This document shows positions 1-7,447 of a stretch of DNA of 64,000 nucleotides, one piece after another. Under the pieces are notes generated by a model that saw only the letters and a program-made list of their open reading frames with translations, did not search any database and was not told the origin of the DNA. Made by a program: the position numbers and the translations under genes. The stretch is from JADJRG01 sp964474905 (GTDB lineage: Bacteria; Myxococcota_A; Polyangia; Nannocystales; Nannocystaceae), in the NCBI GenBank assembly GCA_964474905.1, contig CAYYUP010000004.1:62001-126000 (forward strand). The letters run 5' to 3'. Positions within the stretch are counted from its first letter, which is position 1, and the number at the start of each line of letters is the position of its first letter.

Positions 1-1
1 C

Positions 2-430
2 CAGTTCGAGATGACGCTCTCCAACCTCGTGACCTTCACGCTGGTCGAGCTGGTCGAGCGGGCGTCGCAGGTCGAGCCTGAGGATCCCGGGCAGGCGAGT
101 CGACCGGATGTCGTTCCGATCCCGGCGAAGACCGTCAACGATCTGTTGCGGCCGATGGCGCGGGCTCATCGCGGTGATCCCGAGCCGGCTGTCGACGAGG
201 GACCGGGGCACGCTGTCGCCGTTCGAGTCATCGCAGAAGACTCCTTAAACGCCGTTTCTTGTGCTGTTGAGCGCCAATACCTCGAAGCCCTCTACGGCGA
301 GGCCAACGGGGATCTCGGGACGATGGGCCTGTGGTTGCTGGGCAACGACGGCGCTGGGCGCAAGGTGCAGCTGCGCATGAACCAGCTCGGCATCAAGCTG
401 CGCAGGCTCAAGCGCAGGCGAGGGCAGTGA
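2..430 (+). CDS. Sigma-54-dependent activator, C-terminal part (5' truncated by window edge)
   Basis: The frame is open from the first bases, so the gene begins outside the window. The first visible residues (QFEMTLSNLV) fit the segment just after the AAA+ ATPase core of NtrC-type activators, where the motif is W-x-G-N-V-R-x-L-E. A low-complexity linker of about 50 residues follows. The last 45 residues read like a Fis-type helix-turn-helix: YLEALYGEANGD, a helix pair, then a basic tail LRRLKRRR. The family activates RNA polymerase-sigma54 at enhancer sites. The stop overlaps the next start as TGATG, so it is probably translationally coupled to the histidine kinase gene. The family call rests on the junction segment and the HTH only; the ATPase motifs are not visible here. 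Confidence 0.6.
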   Translation, partial: QFEMTLSNLVTFTLVELVERASQVEPEDPGQASRPDVVPIPAKTVNDLLRPMARAHRGDPEPAVDEGPGHAVAVRVIAEDSLNAVSCAVERQYLEALYGEANGDLGTMGLWLLGNDGAGRKVQLRMNQLGIKLRRLKRRRGQ

Positions 431-3405
431 TGCCGCGGGCGTTGGCGGTTGTCGCCGGCATCGTCTGGTTCGGTTCTGCTGCAAGCGCCACGGTTGCCCT
501 GGCGCAGGAGCCAACGTCGGGCTTTTCGCTGCCTCGCCCGCCGGCTGCAGGTGATCCTTCGGGCGACCCTGGGGACCCGGGTGCCGACACTGATTTCGAT
601 GTCGACTTCGATTCTGATACCGGCATCGAAATCGATCCAGAGGCCCTCCAGAGGCAGCGGCAATTCGAGTTCGACTTCCATCTTTTGCACGCTCAGCGCT
701 TCGAGAGCGAGGGCAAGGTCGACGATGCGATCCGCGAATTCACAGCGGCGCTCAAGCTTCAATCTGGGGATCCTGGGGCGCTTCGCGGCCGCGCCAAGCT
801 GCGCTTTAAAAAGACCCGTGACGGCAAGTGCCCGCGGCGGGCGATCGAAGATCTGCGTCTCCTCCGTCTCTACGATCCGGCGGGCACCTGGAACGAGGAA
901 CGGGCGACGATCCTCGACTGGATGGCGCTCTGCGGCGAACGCTATCGCCGTGAGCGGTTAGACCTCGCGTTGGCGCTGGCAGAGGATGATCCGGCGGCGT
1001 CCTATCGACCGCCCGACATTCGCTACACCGTCGCCTCGTTGCAGACCCAAGAGGCCGGGCGAGCGGCTCTTGGGCGCGATGCCCAGGAACTCCGTGACGT
1101 GGCGCTGCATCAGCTCGAGCGCTACCGCGAAGAGTGCATCAGCGGCAATCGAAGACCGAAGGCAGGGGCGCTCAGCTTGCAGGCGGATCTCTACCGCGAT
1201 CGCGGCGACATCGCCGAGGCGATCGCGATCTACAAAGAGTTGGTGGCGACCCACCCAGGCCTGCCGGAGGCGAGCGCGGCCGAGGATGTGGTGGCCGAGC
1301 TCCAACTAGAGGTCAAGCTGACTCGCCTCGAGAAGGAACAGGGAGGACGCCCCTCCGAGATCTCCGAAGCGAGCTACCAGATCGCCGCGAGGGCCCTTCG
1401 CAGCGGTGAATTGGTGCAGGCAGAGGCCGAGCTTCGCAAGGCGATCGAGGCATCGCCCTGGTTTCCAAAGGCCCATTACCTGCTCGGCCTTGTGCATGCC
1501 CGCAGTCGTCGTTTCACCGACGCGGTCGAGGAGCTGAAGATGGCGGTCCGCATGGATCGTTACGATCACGAGGCGTACATCGCCCTCGGTCTGCTCTACA
1601 AAAAGGAGTTCTCCGGGGCTGAAGATGCGGCGGCGATCGAGCACCTCGAGCGAGCGCTGGTGCTGCGCCCGGATCTCAACAATCTTCATCTTCTGCTAGG
1701 CGAACTCTATTCGCGGAGTGATCGCGATCGGGCGCGCCAGCACTACGAGCTCTTCCTCAAGGGTGCTGACGCTGACGATCCCGATCGCGGGCGAGCTGAG
1801 GTTGCCCAGCAAAACCTCAGCCACGAACTGCGGGCGGAAGAGCCGCTTTTCGAGGTGCAAGCGCCGCGCGATCTGAGGCGCCTTGATCCGGGCCTGCAGC
1901 GCATGATCAACGAGGCCTATCTCCGTTACGAAGACGACGGAGACTGGATCCAAGCCGAGCGCATTCTGAAGGCGGCCTTGGGCAAGTACCCGGAAGAGCC
2001 GCAGGTGCTCAACGAGCTGGCGATGGTCGCCTACGCTGACGGCCGTCCGGGCCACGCTCGCGGGTTTTGGGATGACAGCCTGAAGATCAACTCAGAGCAG
2101 GTGGACGTGCACGAACGCCTGGGCATCCTCCTGCAAAACGAGCCGAAGCAGGCGATGATCCACCTCGAGCGGGCGGCTGCTCTCGGCTCGAACAACGCAC
2201 GCTTCCGACTCGCGTCATTGATGTGGGAGGAGAACGACCTCTTCAACGCGTCCGATGTGCTCGATCGCTACCTCGCCGAGGCGGGACCCTACGACCTCTA
2301 TTGGGATCGAGCGCAGGTCCTTCGTGAGCGCATGGATCGACTCTTTTTTCGGATCTACCTGATCGCGGGCGGCGGGTTGCTGATCGTGCTTCTGATCCCG
2401 GCGAGCATGGTCTTCAGGCGACTCCGAGGAGCGTCGCTCGAGCAGCTGCTGGCGCGGGCGCCGAAGTCCTTCCCGGAGGTGGCGCGGATCCTCTCGCTCA
2501 TTCGCCACGAGATCCTCAAGCACAACACGGCCTTCCTGATCGATGTCGGTCACGCGCTCGAGTTTGATGAGCCCGATGCCGAGGTTCGGGCGGCGATCGT
2601 CGCCCGCCGGCTCTTTGGAGAGGGCGACAAGGGCCGGCGCAAGGCTGCCGATCTGCGGGTGGCGTCGAGCCGCGATCAAGGCATCTACGGGCGTTTTCTT
2701 GGGTACGTTGAGGAGCTACAGAAGGTCGCTCGGACCCACGGTGTGACCCTCAATCTCTACCGCAAGGATCCGATCTTCTCGCCGATGATCCGGGCCTTTG
2801 AGGATCTGCGGGGACTCGCGGATCTGCAGGCGGGGCGTTCTGATCATCACACGCGAAAGCTCGACCTCGCCCAGCGCTTGACCAACTCTGGACACGAGCT
2901 CGGCCGTCGCGCCTTTGAGCGTCTGAGTTCGCTCATCCAATCGCTTTGCATTGTCGACGTCACGCCGACGATGATCCGCGAGGTGTTTGGTTTGGTCGCA
3001 GCGGAGTCCCACTTCGCCCGGGCGCAGATCGCCGAGATCGCGGTGACCGGGGAGGGCGCGCCAATCCGGGTGTTCCGCACCGATCTCGAGGATATCCTGA
3101 CCAACGTGCTCCGCAACTCACTGCACTCTAGCGTGCTCTACGGGCCATCTCCGGCGCAAATTGGCGTCGCGCTGCACATCGAGTGTGACGAGATTACCGG
3201 CCTCACAACGCTGGCGATTCGCATCCAGGATCGATCGACCGAACGCCTCTCCAACGAGATGTTGCGCGGACGCTACGTCGAGAGGGGCATGGGGATTACG
3301 GTGGACCTGCTCTCGCGTTACGATGGTGCGATCGCGGTCGAGCCCGAGCCCGGGTGGGAGAAGGCCGTTGTGTTGCGCTTCTTCACCGTAGAGGAGAGCC
3401 CGTGA
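430..3405 (+). CDS. TPR-sensor histidine kinase-like protein
   Basis: This protein has 991 residues from the ATG at 430, chosen because it overlaps the upstream stop and starts a signal peptide (MPRALAVVAGIVWFG). After an acidic linker (about residues 50-75) a long series of TPR-like helical repeats fills about 80-600. One membrane segment lies near 639-660 (LIAGGGLLIVLLIPASMVF). The cytoplasmic part has a candidate H-box RHEILKHN near 691 and a HATPase_c-like domain near 880-985, with N-box DLEDILTNVLRNS and a glycine box RGMGITVDLLSRYDG. I infer that periplasmic TPRs sense a protein or peptide ligand and control autophosphorylation. The gene overlaps the receiver gene by 4 bp, so the pair is a likely two-component system. 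The H-box is divergent, so kinase activity is not certain. Confidence 0.7.
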   Translation: MPRALAVVAGIVWFGSAASATVALAQEPTSGFSLPRPPAAGDPSGDPGDPGADTDFDVDFDSDTGIEIDPEALQRQRQFEFDFHLLHAQRFESEGKVDDAIREFTAALKLQSGDPGALRGRAKLRFKKTRDGKCPRRAIEDLRLLRLYDPAGTWNEERATILDWMALCGERYRRERLDLALALAEDDPAASYRPPDIRYTVASLQTQEAGRAALGRDAQELRDVALHQLERYREECISGNRRPKAGALSLQADLYRDRGDIAEAIAIYKELVATHPGLPEASAAEDVVAELQLEVKLTRLEKEQGGRPSEISEASYQIAARALRSGELVQAEAELRKAIEASPWFPKAHYLLGLVHARSRRFTDAVEELKMAVRMDRYDHEAYIALGLLYKKEFSGAEDAAAIEHLERALVLRPDLNNLHLLLGELYSRSDRDRARQHYELFLKGADADDPDRGRAEVAQQNLSHELRAEEPLFEVQAPRDLRRLDPGLQRMINEAYLRYEDDGDWIQAERILKAALGKYPEEPQVLNELAMVAYADGRPGHARGFWDDSLKINSEQVDVHERLGILLQNEPKQAMIHLERAAALGSNNARFRLASLMWEENDLFNASDVLDRYLAEAGPYDLYWDRAQVLRERMDRLFFRIYLIAGGGLLIVLLIPASMVFRRLRGASLEQLLARAPKSFPEVARILSLIRHEILKHNTAFLIDVGHALEFDEPDAEVRAAIVARRLFGEGDKGRRKAADLRVASSRDQGIYGRFLGYVEELQKVARTHGVTLNLYRKDPIFSPMIRAFEDLRGLADLQAGRSDHHTRKLDLAQRLTNSGHELGRRAFERLSSLIQSLCIVDVTPTMIREVFGLVAAESHFARAQIAEIAVTGEGAPIRVFRTDLEDILTNVLRNSLHSSVLYGPSPAQIGVALHIECDEITGLTTLAIRIQDRSTERLSNEMLRGRYVERGMGITVDLLSRYDGAIAVEPEPGWEKAVVLRFFTVEESP

Positions 3406-3878
3406 GCGTCAACGCCCAGAAGATCCAGGTACTGATCGTCGAGGATGGCAACGAGTACCTGACCAATCTCAGCACCTTTGTCGCCGCTGGCATGAGTTAC
3501 GTGCAGGTCCAGAGCGGCGCTGCGGCCTGTGAGATAGCCCTGCGTGAGCGGCCCGACGTTGTCTATCTCGACATGCGCTTCGATCGCACGCCCTTCGCGG
3601 AGTTGCTCGGCGACATGGTTGCGGCGACGGCTCGTTTTAATGGTGACGTCGGTCGGGCGCGCACCTTTTTGCAGGACAACCAGGGGCTCTTTATTCTCAG
3701 GGCGCTTCGCGACGCGGGCTACCGCGGGCCGGTGATTCTGTCCTATGACTTTGGCGGCGAGGAGCGTCGTTTTCGTGCGCTCTCAGCGAAGGATCCTTCG
3801 CTCGCGTATTGCCCCGATTACGCAGATGCGGCGACGATCCGAGAGGCGATCCTGAGGGCCGCAGGGCGCGAGTCGTAG
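3402..3878 (+). CDS. Divergent stand-alone receiver-domain protein
   Basis: A 158-residue protein starts at a GTG that overlaps the kinase stop (GTGA). The N-terminus IQVLIVEDGNEYL gives the acidic pocket, and PDVVYLDMRFD supplies the phosphoacceptor Asp. A stretch of about 30 residues (TPFAELLGDMVAATARFNGD and on) is inserted after that strand compared with ordinary CheY-like receivers. The usual conserved Lys before Pro near the end is absent; the matching segment reads AYCPDY. There is no output domain. I infer a partner of the upstream kinase that acts by protein contact, or a degenerate receiver. Position and fold are convincing; whether it is phosphorylated is open. Confidence 0.65.
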   Translation: MSVNAQKIQVLIVEDGNEYLTNLSTFVAAGMSYVQVQSGAAACEIALRERPDVVYLDMRFDRTPFAELLGDMVAATARFNGDVGRARTFLQDNQGLFILRALRDAGYRGPVILSYDFGGEERRFRALSAKDPSLAYCPDYADAATIREAILRAAGRES

Positions 3879-3942
3879 TCCGGAGGACGGGGTCGATCGC
3901 GGGTTTCTCGACAGAGCAGGTGCACTCTGCGATCCCTAACGC

Positions 3943-4314
3943 ATGGTCAGGGATCCCTCGCTACGAGTGATGATGATGCCGCGGGACACCAACGCGCACG
4001 GCACGATCTTTGGCGGGAGGATTCTCAGCCTTATCGACCAGGCGGGCGCGATCACTGCCCATGGTGCCGGCGCTGGCAAGATCGTCACGGTGGCGATCCA
4101 CGAGGTCGTCTTTAAACATCCTGTGCATGTCGGCGACATCGTTTCCTGCTACGGCACGGTCGTGCGGCGCGGCCGTACCTCGATCACCGTTGAGGTCAGG
4201 GTGGTCGCCCAGCACCCGCAGCTTCGCACCGAGGTCGAGGTGACGACTGCTGAGCTTGTCTTTGTGCATGTCGATGGCGACATGCATCCGACCGCCTTGT
4301 CTGCGGAGTCCTGA
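3943..4314 (+). CDS. Acyl-CoA thioesterase, hotdog fold (YciA-like)
   Basis: This 123-residue single-domain protein matches the size of YciA/acyl-CoA hydrolase family enzymes. The signature stretch DTNAHGTIFGGRILSLIDQAG holds the Asn/Asp and Gly-Gly pattern of the hotdog active site at the start of the long central helix. It is followed by the beta strands VTVAIHEVVFKHPVHVGDIV and ITVEVRVVAQ. The family hydrolyses acyl-CoA to free acid and CoA in the cytoplasm, usually as a hexamer. The start ATG follows AACGC without a good Shine-Dalgarno sequence. It stands alone, 64 bp after the receiver gene. The acyl specificity cannot be read. Confidence 0.85.
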   Translation: MVRDPSLRVMMMPRDTNAHGTIFGGRILSLIDQAGAITAHGAGAGKIVTVAIHEVVFKHPVHVGDIVSCYGTVVRRGRTSITVEVRVVAQHPQLRTEVEVTTAELVFVHVDGDMHPTALSAES

Positions 4315-4322
4315 GCGCCGCC

Positions 4323-4351
4323 TTGACGGCCCCCGCGAAGGGCTCTAGCGT
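4323..4351 (+). promoter_or_regulatory. Putative sigma70-type promoter for the small lipoprotein
   Basis: TTGACG (4323-4328) and TAGCGT (4346-4351) are separated by exactly 17 bp and lie about 60 bp upstream of the 4412 start. This is by eye only; the -10 is G+C rich, as expected in such a genome. Confidence 0.35.
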
Positions 4352-4411
4352 CTCTACTCTGGCCGCACCCGTCGGTGGTAGGCGGCGCGAACCCTGCACG
4401 GAGAACGACCC

Positions 4412-4609
4412 ATGCGAATCATCGGAATCCTGATCCTCGGAGCCTCACTTGTCAGCCTGTCGGCGTGCGCAGAGCAGCCCGGCAAGAAGAAAGAAGAGAA
4501 GAGTGAGGCGATCGATGACAAGAATACCGTCGTCAAGAAGGTCGACGCCAAGAAGGACGACACCAAGAAGGACGAGAAGGTCAAGGCCGAGGCCGTCAAG
4601 AAGGAATAG
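4412..4609 (+). CDS. Small Lys/Asp-rich lipoprotein
   Basis: A 65-residue protein has a signal peptide and lipobox LSAC, so the mature protein starts at Cys19 and is lipid-anchored. The mature part is almost entirely charged (runs of KK, DDK, KKDE) with no fold-forming hydrophobic residues, so it is probably an extended, lysine-rich tether. A purine-rich GGAGAA lies 8 nt before the ATG. No family is recognised. Periplasmic contact with peptidoglycan, polysaccharide or nucleic acid is speculation. Confidence 0.65.
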   Translation: MRIIGILILGASLVSLSACAEQPGKKKEEKSEAIDDKNTVVKKVDAKKDDTKKDEKVKAEAVKKE

Positions 4610-4702
4610 CAGCGCCGCTGCATCGTGTACTCGATCGAGTACGCGTCTCCACGAACCGCCCGGACCCTTTAGGGGCCCAATTTCGGGCGTCGCACAGGGA
4701 CG

Positions 4703-5629
4703 ATGCGACTACCTCTTCGCCACCCCCCGCCGGGGATCGATGCTGCTTGGCTCCGCTGTGCCCACCTCGAGGTGCTCGCAGAGGCCGCGTTTGGTCTCGC
4801 GCTGCGACCTGCAGCGATCGCCTATACCGCTCAGCGATCTCGGGGTCGCTACGGCAATGCGTTGCAGTGGCACCTGGGTCTTGATCCCCACGACGGCCTG
4901 CCGCAGCTCGATTGGGAGGACCGCATCGAACTCAAGATCATCACGGTTTGGCGCCGTGGTGGTCGTATCGTTTGCGACAAGCTCAAGGTTTGCGACCTCG
5001 CGCTCGATCCCTGGCACAAGCTCTCCAATGTACTTTGGGTCTTTGTCGATCGCCTGACTAGGGTGGTCGTCGGTCATCGCTTCACGCGTTTCGCTGGGGC
5101 TGCGCGGGAGCTTCTCGAGACGAGCTGGCGCCTCGATCCGCACTTCGACAGCCCGCCGCTTTTTGTCGAAGCGCGCGAGCAGGACGATCGCCAGGCCCCG
5201 GCGTATTACGTCTCGGCGCGTTATCTCCGGGCGGCCGGCATTCTGCAGGAGGAGCTGCCGGGCGTATTTGCCTACGACGCGAAGTGGATGCGAGAGGTCC
5301 GCGCGAGCCATCGCGGTGCGGAGCCGCTTTTCACGCTCTGGCGCGGGCAGGATGCATCGTCTGTCCGGTGTGCCCGTTGCGACGGACGGGTACGCACAGA
5401 TCTGGCTTTGGTCAGCGAGGTCGGCAGCGCGCCGGCCGTGCATGCGCTCGCCGGTGGCAGTGAGTGCGCATTGCGTGCGCACTGTGTCGTCGATGTCAGG
5501 CGGTTGCCACTCGACGTCGAGCACCCCGGGAGACGCGATCTAGAGGAGGCCCTGGAGGGTCTGGTGCCCCCAGAGCGTGTTTGGCGCCTAACCGACCGCG
5601 TGGGCGAGCCCGAGGATCACCTGCATTAG
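4703..5629 (+). CDS. MutH/Sau3AI-like DNA endonuclease with C-terminal Cys cluster
   Basis: A 308-residue protein. Residues 48-115 follow the MutH/Sau3AI pattern. GRYGNALQWHLG matches the GxxGxLLE-WLG helix. LDWEDRIELKIITV matches the D-x(n)-E-x-K metal site (Asp70 or Asp73, Glu76, Lys78). HKLSNVLWVFVD matches the KLxRVLWxPVEG strand. The family makes metal-dependent nicks or cuts at GATC-type sites. The Glu in the first helix of MutH is Gln55 here. Residues after about 225 hold CARC and a later C-x5-C, possibly a zinc ribbon. No methyltransferase or mutS/mutL is nearby, so a restriction-modification role is not supported by context. RBS AGGGA precedes the ATG. The fold call is fairly good; the activity is inferred. 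Confidence 0.65.
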   Translation: MRLPLRHPPPGIDAAWLRCAHLEVLAEAAFGLALRPAAIAYTAQRSRGRYGNALQWHLGLDPHDGLPQLDWEDRIELKIITVWRRGGRIVCDKLKVCDLALDPWHKLSNVLWVFVDRLTRVVVGHRFTRFAGAARELLETSWRLDPHFDSPPLFVEAREQDDRQAPAYYVSARYLRAAGILQEELPGVFAYDAKWMREVRASHRGAEPLFTLWRGQDASSVRCARCDGRVRTDLALVSEVGSAPAVHALAGGSECALRAHCVVDVRRLPLDVEHPGRRDLEEALEGLVPPERVWRLTDRVGEPEDHLH

Positions 5630-5785
5630 GTCATGCGCTGGCCAGCGCGCGCGCATCGATGCGGGATCTTCGCGAGTCTGCGCTCCTGCCGTGACGGGCG
5701 CCCGGGTCGTGCAGTCGAGGGCAGTAGCAGCCGTTCTTGCAGAATTTCTGCGCCCTCTGTCAGAGAGCCGGCATGTGGGATCCAT

Positions 5786-5829
5786 TAAAAACGAGAACCC
5801 AGGACAACTGACCAAGTCGTCCTGGGTTC
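5786..5829 (-). terminator. Intrinsic terminator read on the minus strand
   Basis: A perfect 11-bp inverted repeat, GAACCCAGGAC/GTCCTGGGTTC (5795-5805 and 5819-5829), has a 13-nt loop. Read on the minus strand, the stem is followed by TCGTTTTTAA. On the plus side it is followed by a C-run, so it does not terminate the MutH-like gene well. Confidence 0.6.
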
Positions 5830-6103
5830 CCCCCCAGTTCTAAAATTGTTCCAGCACCGATCATGCAAAGGCGCTATTGCGCAAATAAACCATGTTCAAG
5901 AAAGTTAAGGTGGCTAAGGCAAGGACAATAAAGGGTTAAGCCAAGGAAGAAATCGAAGGAACTGAATGGAAGCGAGGAGCAGAGGCGCTCAAGCAATAAG
6001 CGAGCGCAGCGGGTATCTAAGGCAAGTCGAGGAGTACGTAGGAGGCGAAAATAAGAGGGAATGCCAAGCTAGCGAACGAATGTTCTTGGAAGTGTAAGGC
6101 CCG

Positions 6104-6232
6104 TCAGTGACGGACAGTCCCCCAGGATGCAGCCCCGGTGCCATCTTGGCAAAGTGTTGAAATTATTGAAGATGATATTTTGAAAGAAGCGATATGTCGG
6201 ACAATGTGCCCTAGGTATGACTCCGATGTCAT
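6104..6232 (-). CDS. Possible 42-residue small ORF
   Basis: An ATG at 6232 on the minus strand is preceded by GGAGGG only 3 nt away, and the frame runs to TGA at 6104. The product starts MTSESYLGHIVRH and is Ser/Ile-rich with no recognised domain. It would be carried by a transcript ending at the 5795 terminator. Codon usage is unlike the neighbouring genes. Low confidence; the strong Shine-Dalgarno-like sequence is the main argument. Confidence 0.25.
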   Translation of the reverse strand: MTSESYLGHIVRHIASFKISSSIISTLCQDGTGAASWGTVRH

Positions 6233-6303
6233 GATCCCTCCGTGATACGGGCGAAGGGCCATGACACGAATGTCATGGTGGGGCATGCGGGTCTCACTGC
6301 CCC
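6227..6303 (+). promoter_or_regulatory. Nested hairpins in the argC leader (possible alternative structures)
   Basis: The heptamer TGTCATG occurs at 6227-6233 and 6271-6277, and its complement CATGACA lies between them at 6260-6266. The middle element can pair either left (a long stem also bringing CCCT/AGGG and CCGT/ACGG together) or right (a 7-bp stem with loop CGAA). A third stem, GGGGCA/TGCCCC, follows at about 6280-6303. All lie 45-120 bp before the argC ATG. Mutually exclusive hairpins fit an attenuation or translational switch, but no ligand motif was recognised. Confidence 0.4.
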
Positions 6304-6346
6304 CAATCCAGCGCGTGGCGGGTGGTACAAGCCGGCTGAGGACTCA

Positions 6347-7447
6347 ATGACGATCGCTCTGACAGGCAAGACCCCCAAGTCTCGATTTCGCGCGACTGTG
6401 ATCGGCGGTACCGGTTACGGCGGCGCCGAGTTGATTCGACTCCTGATCACCCATCCAGAGGTAGAGCTCGCACGGGTCACCAGCATCGATCGCGTGGGCG
6501 AGCCCCTCGAGGCGGTGCATCGAACCCTTGGTGCGACCGGTTTGGTTTTTGAAGAGATGTCGGCGAAGCAGGCGGCCGTCGGTGTCGACGTCGTCTTTCT
6601 CGCGTTGCCCCATAAGGTGAGCGCGACGATGGCGGCCGAACTCGCCGATGTGGAGGCGCGCATCGTCGATCTCTCCGGTGATTTCCGGCTTCGTGACGCC
6701 GAACTCTATGCTCGCTTCTACGGCGGTGCACATCCCCATCCCGAGCAGCTCGGTAGCTTTGTGTACGGGTTGCCAGAGCTTCATCGTGAGGCGATTCGCA
6801 AGGCAACTCGAGTGGCCTCGCCGGGCTGCTTTGCGACGACGATCGTTCTCGGGCTCCTGCCACTCGCGAAGGCGGGTCTGTTGCGGGGGCCGATCCACAC
6901 GGTCGCGTGCACTGGCTCTTCGGGCTCTGGTGCCTACGCGAGTGCCGGCACGCATCACCCGGTACGCGCCGGCAACCTCAAGATCTACAAACCTCTGGTC
7001 CATCAGCACACGCCGGAGATCGAGCAAACGCTCGCGGATGCATGTGCTCTTGGCGGCCATGAGGCGAGCTTCTCCCTCTCGTTTGTGCCTGTCTCGGCGC
7101 CGCTCGTCCGGGGCATCCTCGCCAACTCCTTTGTCGAGGTGCCGGCGGAGATCGACGGCGAGCGCGTCGACCAGATCTTCCGCGATTTCTTCCGCGACTC
7201 GCCAGTCGTTCGGATCCGAAGCGGTGGTCAGCAGGCGGAGGTCGTGGCGGTCAAAGGCACGATCTGGAGCGATGTCTCCTGGACCCTCGGCGAGGTCGAC
7301 CCGGCCAGCGGTCGCCGTCAACTCCTCGTCACAACGGCGCTGGACAACCTGGTCAAGGGGGGTGCTGGGCAGGCAGTGCAGTCGATGAACCTGATGCTCG
7401 GTCTCGACGAAACGGCCGGTGTTGATCTTCCGGGGGTCTGGCCGTGA
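6347..7447 (+). CDS. argC: N-acetyl-gamma-glutamyl-phosphate reductase
   Basis: The enzyme reduces N-acetylglutamyl-5-phosphate with NADPH to the semialdehyde, the third step of arginine synthesis, in the cytoplasm. The protein has 366 residues. The Rossmann motif VIGGTGYGGAELIRLL lies near residue 17, and the catalytic Cys in ASPGCFATT near 160. The HHPVRAGNLKIYKP region and the C-terminal NLVKGGAGQAVQ are typical. I chose the ATG at 6347, which follows GAGG at a sensible distance, over an in-frame GTG at 6242 that would run through the leader hairpins. The stop overlaps argB by 4 bp. Confidence 0.93.
   Translation: MTIALTGKTPKSRFRATVIGGTGYGGAELIRLLITHPEVELARVTSIDRVGEPLEAVHRTLGATGLVFEEMSAKQAAVGVDVVFLALPHKVSATMAAELADVEARIVDLSGDFRLRDAELYARFYGGAHPHPEQLGSFVYGLPELHREAIRKATRVASPGCFATTIVLGLLPLAKAGLLRGPIHTVACTGSSGSGAYASAGTHHPVRAGNLKIYKPLVHQHTPEIEQTLADACALGGHEASFSLSFVPVSAPLVRGILANSFVEVPAEIDGERVDQIFRDFFRDSPVVRIRSGGQQAEVVAVKGTIWSDVSWTLGEVDPASGRRQLLVTTALDNLVKGGAGQAVQSMNLMLGLDETAGVDLPGVWP

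Larger units (their letters stand above)
5630..6346. other. 717-bp non-coding, compositionally distinct region before argC
   Basis: No plus-strand gene is credible here. From about 5830 to 6240 the plus strand becomes A/G-rich and much lower in G+C than the flanks. It contains several short hairpins: GCGC-TATT-GCGC near 5871, GCGCTC/GAGCGC near 5986-6007, and the dyad CCGTCA-G-TGACGG at 6101-6113. A minus-strand intrinsic terminator bounds it on the left, and nested hairpins lie on the right before argC. Either a minus-strand small RNA or a degraded foreign insert would fit. No known RNA family was recognised. Confidence 0.5.

Noticed and set aside
4703..5629. MutH-like gene as part of a restriction-modification system
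   Set aside because: No methyltransferase or specificity gene is nearby.
5871..6113. Known riboswitch or 6S/RNase P/SRP RNA before argC
   Set aside because: The hairpins are short and no conserved core motif of these RNAs is visible on either strand.
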